A DNA stretch of 64,000 nucleotides from CBDCNH01 sp965219015. Its GTDB lineage: Bacteria > Pseudomonadota > Alphaproteobacteria > Rhodobacterales > Rhodobacteraceae. Every line of letters starts with the position of its first letter. Positions within the stretch are counted from its first letter, which is position 1. The position numbers were made by a program, and so were the translations under genes. Of the stretch, positions 34,696 through 42,933 are shown piece after piece. A model generated the notes under the pieces. It made no database searches and was not told where the DNA came from. It saw nothing but the letters and a program-made list of their open reading frames with translations. The DNA is taken from assembly GCA_965219015.1 (NCBI GenBank), contig CBDCNH010000005.1:372001-436000 (forward strand). Reading direction: 5' to 3'.

Positions 34696-37014
34696 TCAGG
34701 CGTCGCGCAGGGCACGCCAGACACGTTCGGGCGTGGCGGGCATGTCGAGATGGCGGATCCCGCGCCGCGACAGCGCATCGATCACCGCATTTGCGACGGC
34801 TGGCAGGGCACCGACGCAGCCCCCCTCGCCGACCCCCTTGGCGCCCATCGGATTGGTCGCCGTCGGGACCGGGACGCTCACGATGTCCACCGGTGGGATC
34901 AGGGTCGCGCGCGGCATCGCGTAATCCATGAAGGATCCCGATGTCAGCTGACCGCTCTCCGCGTCGTAGGTGATCCGCTCCATCAAATATTGCCCGGCTC
35001 CCTGCGCGAAGCCGCCCAGAAGCTGTCCTTTGACGATCAGGGGATTCAGCACCGTGCCGACATCATCGGCAATGGTCACGCGCTCGATCGTGATCTCGCC
35101 GTTCTGTGGGTCGATCTCGACCTCGACGACCTGCGTGCCGTTCGGATAGTTCGACTGGGAGATTGCCACGCCGGTCTGGACGGAAAGACCGGCCTTCATG
35201 CCCTTCGGCAAGGACGACGGGGTGATGGCGGCCCGAGCGACGTCGGCCAGCGACAGGCGACGGTTGCGTCCGGGCGCGGAGAAGAACCCGTCTTCGAAGA
35301 CGACATCGTCCGCTGCGACCTCCAGGACATGGGAACTGATCGCCCGAGCCTTGACGAGAAGCTCGCTCGCCGCCTCGGAAACAGCGGAGGCAACGATGGC
35401 AGACGTCCGGGATCCCCAGGATCCTTCGCTGAGGGCAACGGCGTCGGTGTCGCCCTGGAGGTAGAGGACGTCGTCAGGATCGACATCGAGCGTTCCCGAG
35501 ACGATCTGCTTGAAGACTGTCTCGTGGCCCTGGCCTTGGCTGATCGCGCCGGAGACCAAGGTCACCGAACCGGACAGGTCGACGCGCAGCTCCGCGCTAT
35601 CGGTTCCCGGCGCCGCGGCGCGCTCGATCGTGCTCGAGATGCCGATCCCGCGCAGCCTGCCGCGTCCTGCCGCCTCCTCCCGGCGCGTCTCGAACCCCGA
35701 ATAGTCCGCTCGCTCCAGCGCCGCATCCATCAGCCGCTCGAACGCGCCGCAATCGTAGCGGAACGCCAGAGGCGTCTGGTAGGGCATTGCGTCCTCGGGG
35801 ATCATGTTGCGGCGTCGAAGCTCGGCCGGATCGATCCCCGTCTCGTCCGCCGCGATATCGACCAACCGTTCGATGACATAGGACGATTCGGGCCTGCCAT
35901 TGCCGCGATACGGCCGGATCGGATTGGTGTTCGTGTAATATCCCGTCGTCTCGACATGGATCGCCGGGGTCCGGTAGACGCCGACGAGCCCGCCGATGTT
36001 TCCCCAGAGCCCGATATCGGAGGAGGGCTGAGAATAGGCCCCAAGGTTGCCGAGGGTGCGTACGCGGAGGCCGGTAAAGCGGCCGTCCGCGTCCAAGGAC
36101 AACGTGGCATCCGTCACGTTGTCGCGCCCATGAGTGTCGGACAGGAATGATTCCGACCGGGTCGCGACCCATTTCACAGGGCGCCCGGTGAGCCGTGCAG
36201 CCAGGAGCACCAAAGGCGCCTCGTTGTAGAGTGCGGCCTTCATGCCGAAGCTGCCGCCGATATCGTCGACGACGACCTGGATTCGGGACTCGGGCACGCC
36301 CATGACGCCAGCAAGTTCGTGGCGATAGTTCGTGCCACGCTGGTGCGGCGTATGAAGCCTGTAGCGCCCCGACGGCACATCGAACGCACCGACGGCGGCG
36401 CGCGGTTCTAGGGCGGCCGCCGTAGTCCGGGTGATGACGAAGCGCTGGCGCACGATCGTCGTCGCCTCGGCGAAAGCTGCATCCACTGCCGCGTCGTCGC
36501 CTTCCCGGTGCTGGAAGGCGACGTTTCCAGCGCAGTCGTCCCAGACCAGCGGCGCATTGGGTCCGGCAGCCTGCGTCAGGTCGGTCACCGAGGGAAGCGC
36601 CTCGTAATCCACCAGGACGGCCTCCGCCGCCTCTTCCGCCGCCTCCGCAGTCTCGGCGATCACCACGGCGACGGGATCGCCCAGATAGCGGACCCTGTCG
36701 CGACACAGCACGGGATAGTCAGGTCGATACATGGGACGGCCGTCCGGTCGCGTCCGAGGGCTCTTTGCGACCGGCAGGGGATCAAGGCCGGCCTCCTCGA
36801 CGTCTTCGGCGGTCAACACCCTGAGCACGCCGGGCATGCCCCGCGCCTCGGCGACGTCGATGGACGATATATCCGCATGGGCGTGAACCGAGCGGACGAC
36901 CACCGCGTAGGCAAGGTCTGGATAGATCACGTCGTCGGTGTAGCGCCCGTGGCCGCTCAACAGGCGACGATCCTCGATCCGAGAGATCGCCTGGCCGATC
37001 CGAACGGACGTCAT
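34696..37014 (-). CDS. Xanthine dehydrogenase family molybdopterin-binding subunit (CoxL-like)
   Basis: The 772-residue large subunit of a molybdenum hydroxylase carries the MPT/Mo-binding blocks QGQGHETVFKQI, GGSFGMKAALYNEAPLV and the Glu base in GAKGVGEGGCVGALP. At the position that defines CO dehydrogenases it has PYRGNGRPE, a form II-type loop lacking the VAYRCSFR motif, so it is not a true CO dehydrogenase. It hydroxylates an unknown heterocycle or aldehyde with water as oxygen source. No Tat signal is visible. ATGA overlap joins it to the FAD subunit. Confidence 0.92.
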   Translation of the reverse strand: MTSVRIGQAISRIEDRRLLSGHGRYTDDVIYPDLAYAVVVRSVHAHADISSIDVAEARGMPGVLRVLTAEDVEEAGLDPLPVAKSPRTRPDGRPMYRPDYPVLCRDRVRYLGDPVAVVIAETAEAAEEAAEAVLVDYEALPSVTDLTQAAGPNAPLVWDDCAGNVAFQHREGDDAAVDAAFAEATTIVRQRFVITRTTAAALEPRAAVGAFDVPSGRYRLHTPHQRGTNYRHELAGVMGVPESRIQVVVDDIGGSFGMKAALYNEAPLVLLAARLTGRPVKWVATRSESFLSDTHGRDNVTDATLSLDADGRFTGLRVRTLGNLGAYSQPSSDIGLWGNIGGLVGVYRTPAIHVETTGYYTNTNPIRPYRGNGRPESSYVIERLVDIAADETGIDPAELRRRNMIPEDAMPYQTPLAFRYDCGAFERLMDAALERADYSGFETRREEAAGRGRLRGIGISSTIERAAAPGTDSAELRVDLSGSVTLVSGAISQGQGHETVFKQIVSGTLDVDPDDVLYLQGDTDAVALSEGSWGSRTSAIVASAVSEAASELLVKARAISSHVLEVAADDVVFEDGFFSAPGRNRRLSLADVARAAITPSSLPKGMKAGLSVQTGVAISQSNYPNGTQVVEVEIDPQNGEITIERVTIADDVGTVLNPLIVKGQLLGGFAQGAGQYLMERITYDAESGQLTSGSFMDYAMPRATLIPPVDIVSVPVPTATNPMGAKGVGEGGCVGALPAVANAVIDALSRRGIRHLDMPATPERVWRALRDA

Positions 37015-37823
37015 GCGCCCGTCTCGGACAGGATGGCCCGAACGGCACGCTTGGCTTCCAGAACGACGAGATGCGCGCGGTACTCGGCGCTGGCATAGGT
37101 GTCGCCCGAAAGTCGGTCGGCGGAAATGGTCACGCCGTCGAGCGCCGCTTCCGAGAACTCTCGGTTCAGAACGTCCTCCAAGGGCTGCGCGCGGAACACG
37201 TGCGGACCCGCCCCCGTGACGGCGACCCGGATCGACCCGTCGGCAAGTTCCGCGATGAAGACGCCGACGATCGCGTAGCCGGAGGCCTGGCCACGAACCT
37301 TGCCGTAGGTGGCACGGTGCGGCTTTGGGAAGCGGATCGCCGTGATCATTTCCGCCTCCGCGAGCGCGGTCTCGAATATGCCTACAAAGAAAGCGTCTGC
37401 GGCGATCTCGCGCCTGTCGGTCACGATCACCGCATCCAGTCCGAGCACGGCGGCGGGATAATCGGCCGCCGGATCGGAATTGGCGACCGAGCCGCCGATC
37501 GTCCCGCGATGGCGGACGGCCGGGTCGCCAATGCCGCCGGCGAGTGCGGCGAGGGACGGGATGCGCCGACGTGCCAGCGGCGAGGCGGCGACGTCGACAT
37601 GGCGCGTCATCGCGCCGATCTCCAGCCCGTCCCGCCATTCGCGGATACCGCTCAAACCGCCGATCCCGGCAAGGTCGATCAGGGCTCTCGGCGCGACGAG
37701 GCCGTTCTTCATGCTCGGGATGAGGGTCATCCCGCCAGCGAGGAACTTGGCCTCATCGTCGCGACCGACGATGCCCCCGGCTTCGGCCACGCCGTCGGGA
37801 AGGTGGTAGTCGAAGTCACGCAT
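37011..37823 (-). CDS. Molybdenum hydroxylase FAD-binding subunit (CoxM-like)
   Basis: The 270-residue medium subunit has the two FAD loops AKFLAGGMTLIPSMK near residue 25 and TIGGSVANSDPAADYP near 107, with the C-terminal CO_deh_flav_C domain (VTGAGPHVFRAQPLE). It carries electrons from the iron-sulfur subunit to the final acceptor. It lacks the extra [4Fe-4S] insert found in the second system at 41902. The start overlaps the coxS-like stop by 8 bases. Confidence 0.9.
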   Translation of the reverse strand: MRDFDYHLPDGVAEAGGIVGRDDEAKFLAGGMTLIPSMKNGLVAPRALIDLAGIGGLSGIREWRDGLEIGAMTRHVDVAASPLARRRIPSLAALAGGIGDPAVRHRGTIGGSVANSDPAADYPAAVLGLDAVIVTDRREIAADAFFVGIFETALAEAEMITAIRFPKPHRATYGKVRGQASGYAIVGVFIAELADGSIRVAVTGAGPHVFRAQPLEDVLNREFSEAALDGVTISADRLSGDTYASAEYRAHLVVLEAKRAVRAILSETGA

Positions 37824-38322
37824 CCTGTCGGCTCCCGGTCCTCAGCTTTTGGGCTCCGTCGAGCACCGCGGCGACGATGCCGCGATAGCCGGTGCAGCGG
37901 CAGATGTTGCCGTCGAGTTGGTGCCGGACGGTCTCTTCGTCGAGGTCGGGCCACCGGCGGGCAATATCGCAGGCCATCATCACCATCCCCGGCGTACAGT
38001 ACCCGCATTGAAGGCCGTGGTGATCCTGGAAGGCCTGCTGCATCGGATGCAACGTGCCGTCCTTTGCAGCGAGACCCTCGATCGTCGTCACTGTCCGTCC
38101 GCGCGCCTGCACGGCAAACATCGTGCATGCCTTGACCGCTTCGCCGTCGAGATGGATCGTGCAGCAGCCGCACTGGGTCGTGTCGCATCCGACATGAGTG
38201 CCGGTAAGGCGCAGATGCTCGCGCAGCAAGGTGACCAGCAGAGTGCGCGGCTCCACGTCCACCGAGACCGGCTGTCCGTTCACCTCAAGCTCGACATTGG
38301 TCTTCGATCCCATCGGTTCCAT
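37816..38322 (-). CDS. Molybdenum hydroxylase [2Fe-2S] subunit (CoxS-like)
   Basis: The 168-residue small subunit carries two [2Fe-2S] clusters. The plant-type cluster uses GCDTTQCGCCTIHL plus a following Cys, and the C-terminal helical cluster uses CGYCTPGM and CRCTGY. It relays electrons from the Mo centre to FAD. There is no Tat signal, so this complex stays in the cytoplasm. The ATG at 38322 is preferred; a GTG at 38340 and an ATG at 38313 are alternatives. It is first gene of the coxSML-like operon, with an operator candidate 45 bases upstream. Confidence 0.9.
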   Translation of the reverse strand: MEPMGSKTNVELEVNGQPVSVDVEPRTLLVTLLREHLRLTGTHVGCDTTQCGCCTIHLDGEAVKACTMFAVQARGRTVTTIEGLAAKDGTLHPMQQAFQDHHGLQCGYCTPGMVMMACDIARRWPDLDEETVRHQLDGNICRCTGYRGIVAAVLDGAQKLRTGSRQDA

Positions 38323-38357
38323 ATCCAGAAGATCTCCCACACGCTAGCGAAGTGTCC

Positions 38358-38378
38358 AATATTCTCACCATACGGTAA
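38358..38378. promoter_or_regulatory. Promoter/operator candidate of the CoxSML-like operon
   Basis: The core ACCATACGGT (38367-38376) is nearly palindromic and lies 45-54 bases before the coxS-like ATG. On the coding strand TTGAAA is followed after 16 bases by TATGGT, whose last four bases fall inside the core, so a bound repressor would cover the -10 box. The core differs by one base from the site before tctC and resembles one before the decarboxylase-like gene. Beyond it, 38379-38602 contains no gene I can support. Confidence 0.45.
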
Positions 38379-38602
38379 CTTGGGATAATTTCAAGCGCGT
38401 ATTTGTATGAAATGCGCTGATTCGCATGGTCTGCGTGCATTTTTCTCCGGACGGTGAGCTTGGCACAATCCGCTTTGGAGAGACTGGTGGCTCGCTTGAG
38501 CTGTCAGACTTCCGCGTCATGCGGACGTCAGCCACGGAAGATCCTGCGCGAACGCTCTGGTTGCCCCGCATCTCAGTCCTGTCGCCGTCCGCGGAAACGA
38601 TG

Positions 38603-39598
38603 TCAGACGGTGACGTCGAAATCGAACTCCGGGGGAAAAAGTTCATCGAGCGAGAGGTGGCGGCGTGTGACCCCTTGCTCGGAGCAATAGAGCAGGAAAG
38701 CCTCGAGCGTCGTGCGGTTGGGCTTAGCGCCGTACGGCCAGACATGCCCGTCCGGGAACATCAGGGCATTCATCCGCTTAGCGTAGTCCTGGCCCCACGG
38801 AACGGGCACGTAGGATGTGGTGATGTCTGCCATCCATTGCAGAGCCGACGCCTTCGCCGCCTCGAACGCGTCGAAGAGGTTGCGCATGATCCAGCGGTTG
38901 GCCTCGTAGACGTCGGCGCGCACGACGATGACGTGCATGATCGGAAAGATTCCGCTGCGCTTGAAATACGCCTCTTCGACGGCTTGGACGTTCGGAAAGA
39001 GGGGGCGCAGACCGGGCGTTCCGGCAAGGATCGAGTTGGGCGGCCGAGCGCTGATCGCGGCATCGATCTCGCCGCTTGCGAGGAGGTCGCTCAGGGTGGC
39101 GTCCGGCCGCGGCGTCACGCTGACGCCCGGCGGCAGATCGAGGGACACGGTCTCGGCGCGGCCGGGCGCATTCACGCCCGCCTGGACCCAGTCGATATCC
39201 GCCAGCGGGATGCCGACGTCGTGGACAAGATATCCGCGGGCATAGACGGTGGCGGTCTGAGACCATTGCGGCAGCCCGACGCGTTTTCCGCGCAGGTCCT
39301 CGACCGTCTCGATCCCGGATGCCGCGTTGACGTAGAAACCGCTCTGCCGGAACACGCGCGACGGAAAGACCGGCAGTCCCACCATGCTGCGAGGCGCGTC
39401 ACTCGCGACATGGGCGCAGTACCCGGCCAGCGAGAACTCGGAAATGTCGAACTCCCGTCCCAAGGCGAACCTCAGGCCCACCTGTTCGAACGGATAGGAA
39501 AGGATGTTGAGATCGATCCCGACGGGCTGCACACGCTTGGTGACCAAATCCCGCGTGTGAACGTAGTCGCTGATCCCCATGGCCAGTTGCAACGCCAT
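38603..39598 (-). CDS. 4,5-dihydroxyphthalate decarboxylase-like protein
   Basis: The 331-residue protein belongs to the family typified by Pht5, which shares the type 2 periplasmic-binding-protein fold but is cytoplasmic. Family blocks are EFDISEFSLAGYCAHVASD, PVFPSRVFRQSGFYVNAASG, DLRGKRVGLPQWSQTATVYARG, FKRSGIFPIMHVIVVRADVY and WPYGAKPNRTTLEAFLLY. No signal peptide is present, which argues against a transporter receptor. It may decarboxylate an aromatic acid made by one of the molybdenum hydroxylases. Substrate is inference only. Confidence 0.8.
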   Translation of the reverse strand: MALQLAMGISDYVHTRDLVTKRVQPVGIDLNILSYPFEQVGLRFALGREFDISEFSLAGYCAHVASDAPRSMVGLPVFPSRVFRQSGFYVNAASGIETVEDLRGKRVGLPQWSQTATVYARGYLVHDVGIPLADIDWVQAGVNAPGRAETVSLDLPPGVSVTPRPDATLSDLLASGEIDAAISARPPNSILAGTPGLRPLFPNVQAVEEAYFKRSGIFPIMHVIVVRADVYEANRWIMRNLFDAFEAAKASALQWMADITTSYVPVPWGQDYAKRMNALMFPDGHVWPYGAKPNRTTLEAFLLYCSEQGVTRRHLSLDELFPPEFDFDVTV

Positions 39599-39629
39599 GT
39601 GCCCTCCAATGAAGCTCTTCAGACTGACT

Positions 39630-39650
39630 TTACCGTATGATGGAAAGATT
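39630..39650. promoter_or_regulatory. Operator-like site before the decarboxylase-like gene
   Basis: TTACCGTATGATGGAAAGATT matches, at about 16 of 21 positions, the reverse complement of the site before the CoxSML-like operon, and lies 32-52 bases before the start codon at 39598. A shared regulator is possible. The rest of 39651-39921 is AT-richer leader sequence and unassigned DNA with no supported gene. Confidence 0.4.
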
Positions 39651-39921
39651 GTAGTCGCAAGATTTCAAATTATTGCATGTCGATAAATCAGCGGCTCTGC
39701 ATCATGGAGCGCTGTCCAGAGATGGCGCTCTTGCTCATGGAACGCCCGGACTACCCGCCGTCTTCGGCAAGCCGGTGAGTTGCCTGCACCTTCGCGCCGT
39801 GGGCGCCCTCTGTCGCGGTCCGCATCGATTTGCCGTAACTCCTTGTTCGGCGCCAGAAAAAGAATGTTTCGGCGCCAATGGCGGCGCGAACCAGCGGCCG
39901 TCGCGACGGCACGATCGAAGA

Positions 39922-40869
39922 TCATGCAGGCGAGCCGGACACGATCGATCCGCCGCCGGCGATCTGCCCGCGACTGGCGTAAGCGCGAGGAGGACAGCCC
40001 ATGACCTTCTTGAAGGCCGTGCTGAATGCACTGCCCGACTCGTAGCCGATCGACAGGGCGATTTCGGACAAAGACGTGTCGGACGCCACGAGCCGGTCGC
40101 CCGCCCGAAGCATTCGCCACCGCGCGAGGTAGTCCATCGGCGTCTGGCCCACGGCCTCCTTGAAGCGCCGGGCGAAGACCGAGCGAGACATGCCGATCGA
40201 GGAAGCCAGGCTCTCCAGCGTCCACTTGCGTGCCAGATCGGCGTGCATCGCACTCAGCGCGGTGCCGATGCGCCTGTCCTTCAGCGCAAAGAGCCATCCG
40301 ACTTCGCCCGATCCCGCGGATTGGTACAGCCTCAGGGAGTGCATCAGAATGAGTTGACATAAGTGCTCGACCGCCAGCGCGCTCCCCGGCTGGCCAGTTC
40401 GTAGCTCCTCGACGATGAGCGTCACGAAGTGCCGCAGATGCAGGGCCGCGTCGGTCCCGCCCCGGATCAGGACGACGGGCGGCAGGAGGTCGAGGAGGAA
40501 CGCGGCGGCGCCTTCGTCGAGCTCGAACCGCGTGCTGACGAGGAAGGCCGAGCCGCCGCCGTCCAAGGTGCAGATCGGGCCGACGCGGTTGGGAGGAATG
40601 ATCTCTTCGGCCAAGTCAACGGGACGTGACAGGTCGCTCGCGATCCGGAACGGACGTCCGCTCGGCAGCAGGAAGACATCGCCCTCGCACGCCAGCACCG
40701 GCTCGGTTTCATCTACCGCCACCCAGCACTGCCCGGAGATCAGGGCGTTGCACTTGATGCCGTGGCCCTGATCGGGAAACCGGATCGACCACTCCGGCCC
40801 GAGATCGAGCGCCGCCGCGAGGTGGCTGCGTGGCTTCAGGAGCGAGAGGACGTCGGACAGGGGATCCAT
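39922..40869 (-). CDS. AraC family transcriptional regulator
   Basis: The 315-residue protein has an N-terminal cupin-type sensor domain (AraC_binding/Cupin_6 class; HGIKCNALISGQCWVAVDE and DVFLLPSGRPFRI). Two helix-turn-helix units form the C-terminal 100 residues (TLESLASSIGMSRSVFARRF and SLSEIALSIGYESGSAFSTA, then FKKVMGCPPRAY). It is divergent from the PaoABC-like operon across 418 bases and upstream of the decarboxylase gene, so it likely activates one or both in response to a small aromatic or aldehyde. The 3' gap to 39600 has no gene. Confidence 0.9.
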   Translation of the reverse strand: MDPLSDVLSLLKPRSHLAAALDLGPEWSIRFPDQGHGIKCNALISGQCWVAVDETEPVLACEGDVFLLPSGRPFRIASDLSRPVDLAEEIIPPNRVGPICTLDGGGSAFLVSTRFELDEGAAAFLLDLLPPVVLIRGGTDAALHLRHFVTLIVEELRTGQPGSALAVEHLCQLILMHSLRLYQSAGSGEVGWLFALKDRRIGTALSAMHADLARKWTLESLASSIGMSRSVFARRFKEAVGQTPMDYLARWRMLRAGDRLVASDTSLSEIALSIGYESGSAFSTAFKKVMGCPPRAYASRGQIAGGGSIVSGSPA

Positions 40870-40985
40870 GACGAAGCCTTTTCATTTGAAATTCCGGACT
40901 TTGAAGCTCGCGGATCGCGGTCGGGATCATGAGAGTGACGATACGATCTCGAATGTAATCAAGACGAACACATATAGATCATACT

Positions 40986-41012
40986 TTGACAAGCCCAAAC
41001 CGTGTTCATAAT
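40986..41012 (+). promoter_or_regulatory. Promoter candidate for the PaoABC-like operon
   Basis: TTGACA (40986-40991) and CATAAT (41007-41012) are separated by 15 bases within an AT-rich patch (40930-41015) between the divergent AraC gene and paoA. The spacer is short for a constitutive promoter, which would fit activator dependence. The remaining leader to 41287 (about 275 bases) holds no supported gene. Confidence 0.35.
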
Positions 41013-41287
41013 GTTGATCGCACGGTGGGGATCACAACGGAGCCGGGCCCCGCACCGGTCGGCGGAATGTCGGCCGCGACGCCTGACGGTCTTGTCCCGG
41101 CGCCGACCTAAAACTTGGATGACGTGCCGGGCGGGACCGAGCCGACGGGGAAGCACCTCTTCGGATTGCCACACCCTGACGGGGTTCTGAAGGCAGGCCG
41201 GACCCACGACTGCCGCGTGCCTTGCCCGGACGGACGAGGGAACGAAGACCGTAGCCGGCCTGATGCCATGCGTAGAAGGAACAAGCC

Positions 41288-41899
41288 ATGTCCGATAAAG
41301 AACCTACCAAGCCGCGTGGCCTCAATCGTCGATCCTTCCTGTCCTCGGTGGCGGTGACCCCCGCCGTGGGCCTCTTGGGATCGGTGCCGGCCGCCGCCCA
41401 GACAGAGCCGGTCGTTCTGCCCGGCGGCGCGGTGCCGATGACGCTTGAGGTCAACGGGCGAACGCATCATTTCACGGCGGACCTTCGCACGACGCTCCTC
41501 GACGCGCTGCGCGAACGTATCGGCATGACCGGGTCGAAAAAGGGCTGCGACCACGGTCAATGCGGCGCCTGCACCGTCCATCTCGACGGGCGGAACGTGC
41601 TCGGCTGTCTGACGCTGGCAGTGTCGGCGCAGGGCCATGATGTCACCACCATCGAGGGCCTAGCGGCGGCGGACGGGACGCTGCACCCGATGCAGGCGGC
41701 CTTCGTCGAACACGACGCGTTCCAGTGCGGCTACTGCACACCCGGCCAGATCATGAGCGCCGTGGCCCTGGTTCAGGCCGGCCGAGCGGGAACGGACGGA
41801 GAGATCCGCGAAGGCATGAGCGGCAACCTGTGCCGCTGCGCCGCCTATCCCAACATCGTTGCCGCCGTGAACCAAGCCAAGACGCAGATGGAGGCCTGA
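41288..41899 (+). CDS. paoA: Periplasmic aldehyde oxidoreductase [2Fe-2S] subunit (PaoA-like)
   Basis: The 203-residue small subunit begins with a twin-arginine signal (LNRRSFLSSVAVTPAVGLL), so the assembled complex should be exported through Tat as in E. coli PaoABC. It binds two [2Fe-2S] clusters (GCDHGQCGACTVHL and CGYCTPGQ plus CRCAAYPN). It is the first gene of a three-gene operon whose products oxidise aldehydes to acids using a molybdenum cofactor. No paoD-type chaperone gene follows. Confidence 0.9.
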   Translation: MSDKEPTKPRGLNRRSFLSSVAVTPAVGLLGSVPAAAQTEPVVLPGGAVPMTLEVNGRTHHFTADLRTTLLDALRERIGMTGSKKGCDHGQCGACTVHLDGRNVLGCLTLAVSAQGHDVTTIEGLAAADGTLHPMQAAFVEHDAFQCGYCTPGQIMSAVALVQAGRAGTDGEIREGMSGNLCRCAAYPNIVAAVNQAKTQMEA

Positions 41900-41901
41900 G
41901 A

Positions 41902-42933
41902 ATGCGCCCGTTCGCCTATGCCCGAAAGTCCGATGTCGCCGCCGCCGTCGAGACTGCGTCCGAGCGCCCCGGCGCCTCCGACAAGCGCGCCGACGGCGCG
42001 GCAGTCTACCTCGCTGGCGGCACGACGCTGCTCGACCTTATGAAACTCGATGTCATGCGGCCCGCGACGCTGGTTGACATCAACCCCATTCGGGCGGGCC
42101 AAACTGGAATCGAGGCGACCCCGCAAGGCTTGAGGCTCGGCGCGTTGGCGCACATGGCGGATGTCGGCCATCACCCAGATGTAATGCGAGACTATCCGGT
42201 TCTCTCGCAGAGCCTGTTGCTCGCCGCCAGCACGCAGCTGCGAAACATGGCGACGATCGGCGGCAACGTCCTGCAGCGGACCCGCTGCTCCTACTTTCGC
42301 GACACGAGCTATACGGCCTGCAACAAGCGTGAGCCCGGCAGCGGGTGTGCGGCGATGGAAGGCGTCAACCGGATCCATGCCGTGCTCGGCGTCACCGAAA
42401 AGTGCATCGCCAGCTATCCCGGCGATTTCGCGCAGGCCGTGATCGCCTTGGGCGGCAAGGTAGAGGTGCTGGGGCCCGCTGGCGCTCGCACCATCCCATT
42501 CGAGACGCTGCACCGGTCGACTGCCGACAAGCCGGAGATCGAAACTACGCTGAAACCGGGAGAAATGATCACCGCGCTAGTCGTTGCGGCCGGGCCGCAT
42601 ACGCGGCGGTCGGCCTACGTCAAGGTCCGCGACCGCGACTCCTATGCCTTCGCCCTCGCGTCGGCGGCCGTGGCGCTCGATCTCGCGGAAGATGGCACGG
42701 TGCGCGACGCGCGCATCGGCTTGGGAGGCATCCATTACGCCCCCTATCGCGCGACGGACGCCGAGGCTGTCCTGCGCGGCACAAAGCTCGAGGACGCGGA
42801 TGCGGAGGCCGCTGCGGAGGCTGCTCTGCAAGGCGCGGTCACTCACGGCGAGAACGACTACAAGCCGGAGCTCGCCCGCCGCACCCTGGTGCGCGCGCTC
42901 CTGCAGGTCAGAGACATGGAGGTTCCGACATGA
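41902..42933 (+). CDS. paoB: Periplasmic aldehyde oxidoreductase FAD subunit (PaoB-like)
   Basis: The 343-residue FAD subunit has the loops YLAGGTTLLDLMKLDVMRP and ATIGGNVLQRTRC. The latter runs into the extra [4Fe-4S] cysteine set diagnostic of PaoB (RCSYFRDTSYTACNKREPG, then SGCAAMEG). That cluster distinguishes this system from the CoxM-like subunit upstream. The ATG is 2 bases after the paoA stop and the stop overlaps the paoC start (ATGA). Confidence 0.92.
   Translation: MRPFAYARKSDVAAAVETASERPGASDKRADGAAVYLAGGTTLLDLMKLDVMRPATLVDINPIRAGQTGIEATPQGLRLGALAHMADVGHHPDVMRDYPVLSQSLLLAASTQLRNMATIGGNVLQRTRCSYFRDTSYTACNKREPGSGCAAMEGVNRIHAVLGVTEKCIASYPGDFAQAVIALGGKVEVLGPAGARTIPFETLHRSTADKPEIETTLKPGEMITALVVAAGPHTRRSAYVKVRDRDSYAFALASAAVALDLAEDGTVRDARIGLGGIHYAPYRATDAEAVLRGTKLEDADAEAAAEAALQGAVTHGENDYKPELARRTLVRALLQVRDMEVPT

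Noticed and set aside
34696..38322. Aerobic CO dehydrogenase (CoxSML)
   Set aside because: The large subunit has PYRGNGR where true CO dehydrogenases have the VAYRCSFR loop, and no coxD/E/F accessory genes are present.
38603..39598. Periplasmic solute-binding protein (NMT1/ABC type)
   Set aside because: It has the related fold but no signal peptide and no transporter genes nearby; Pht5-like sequence blocks fit better.
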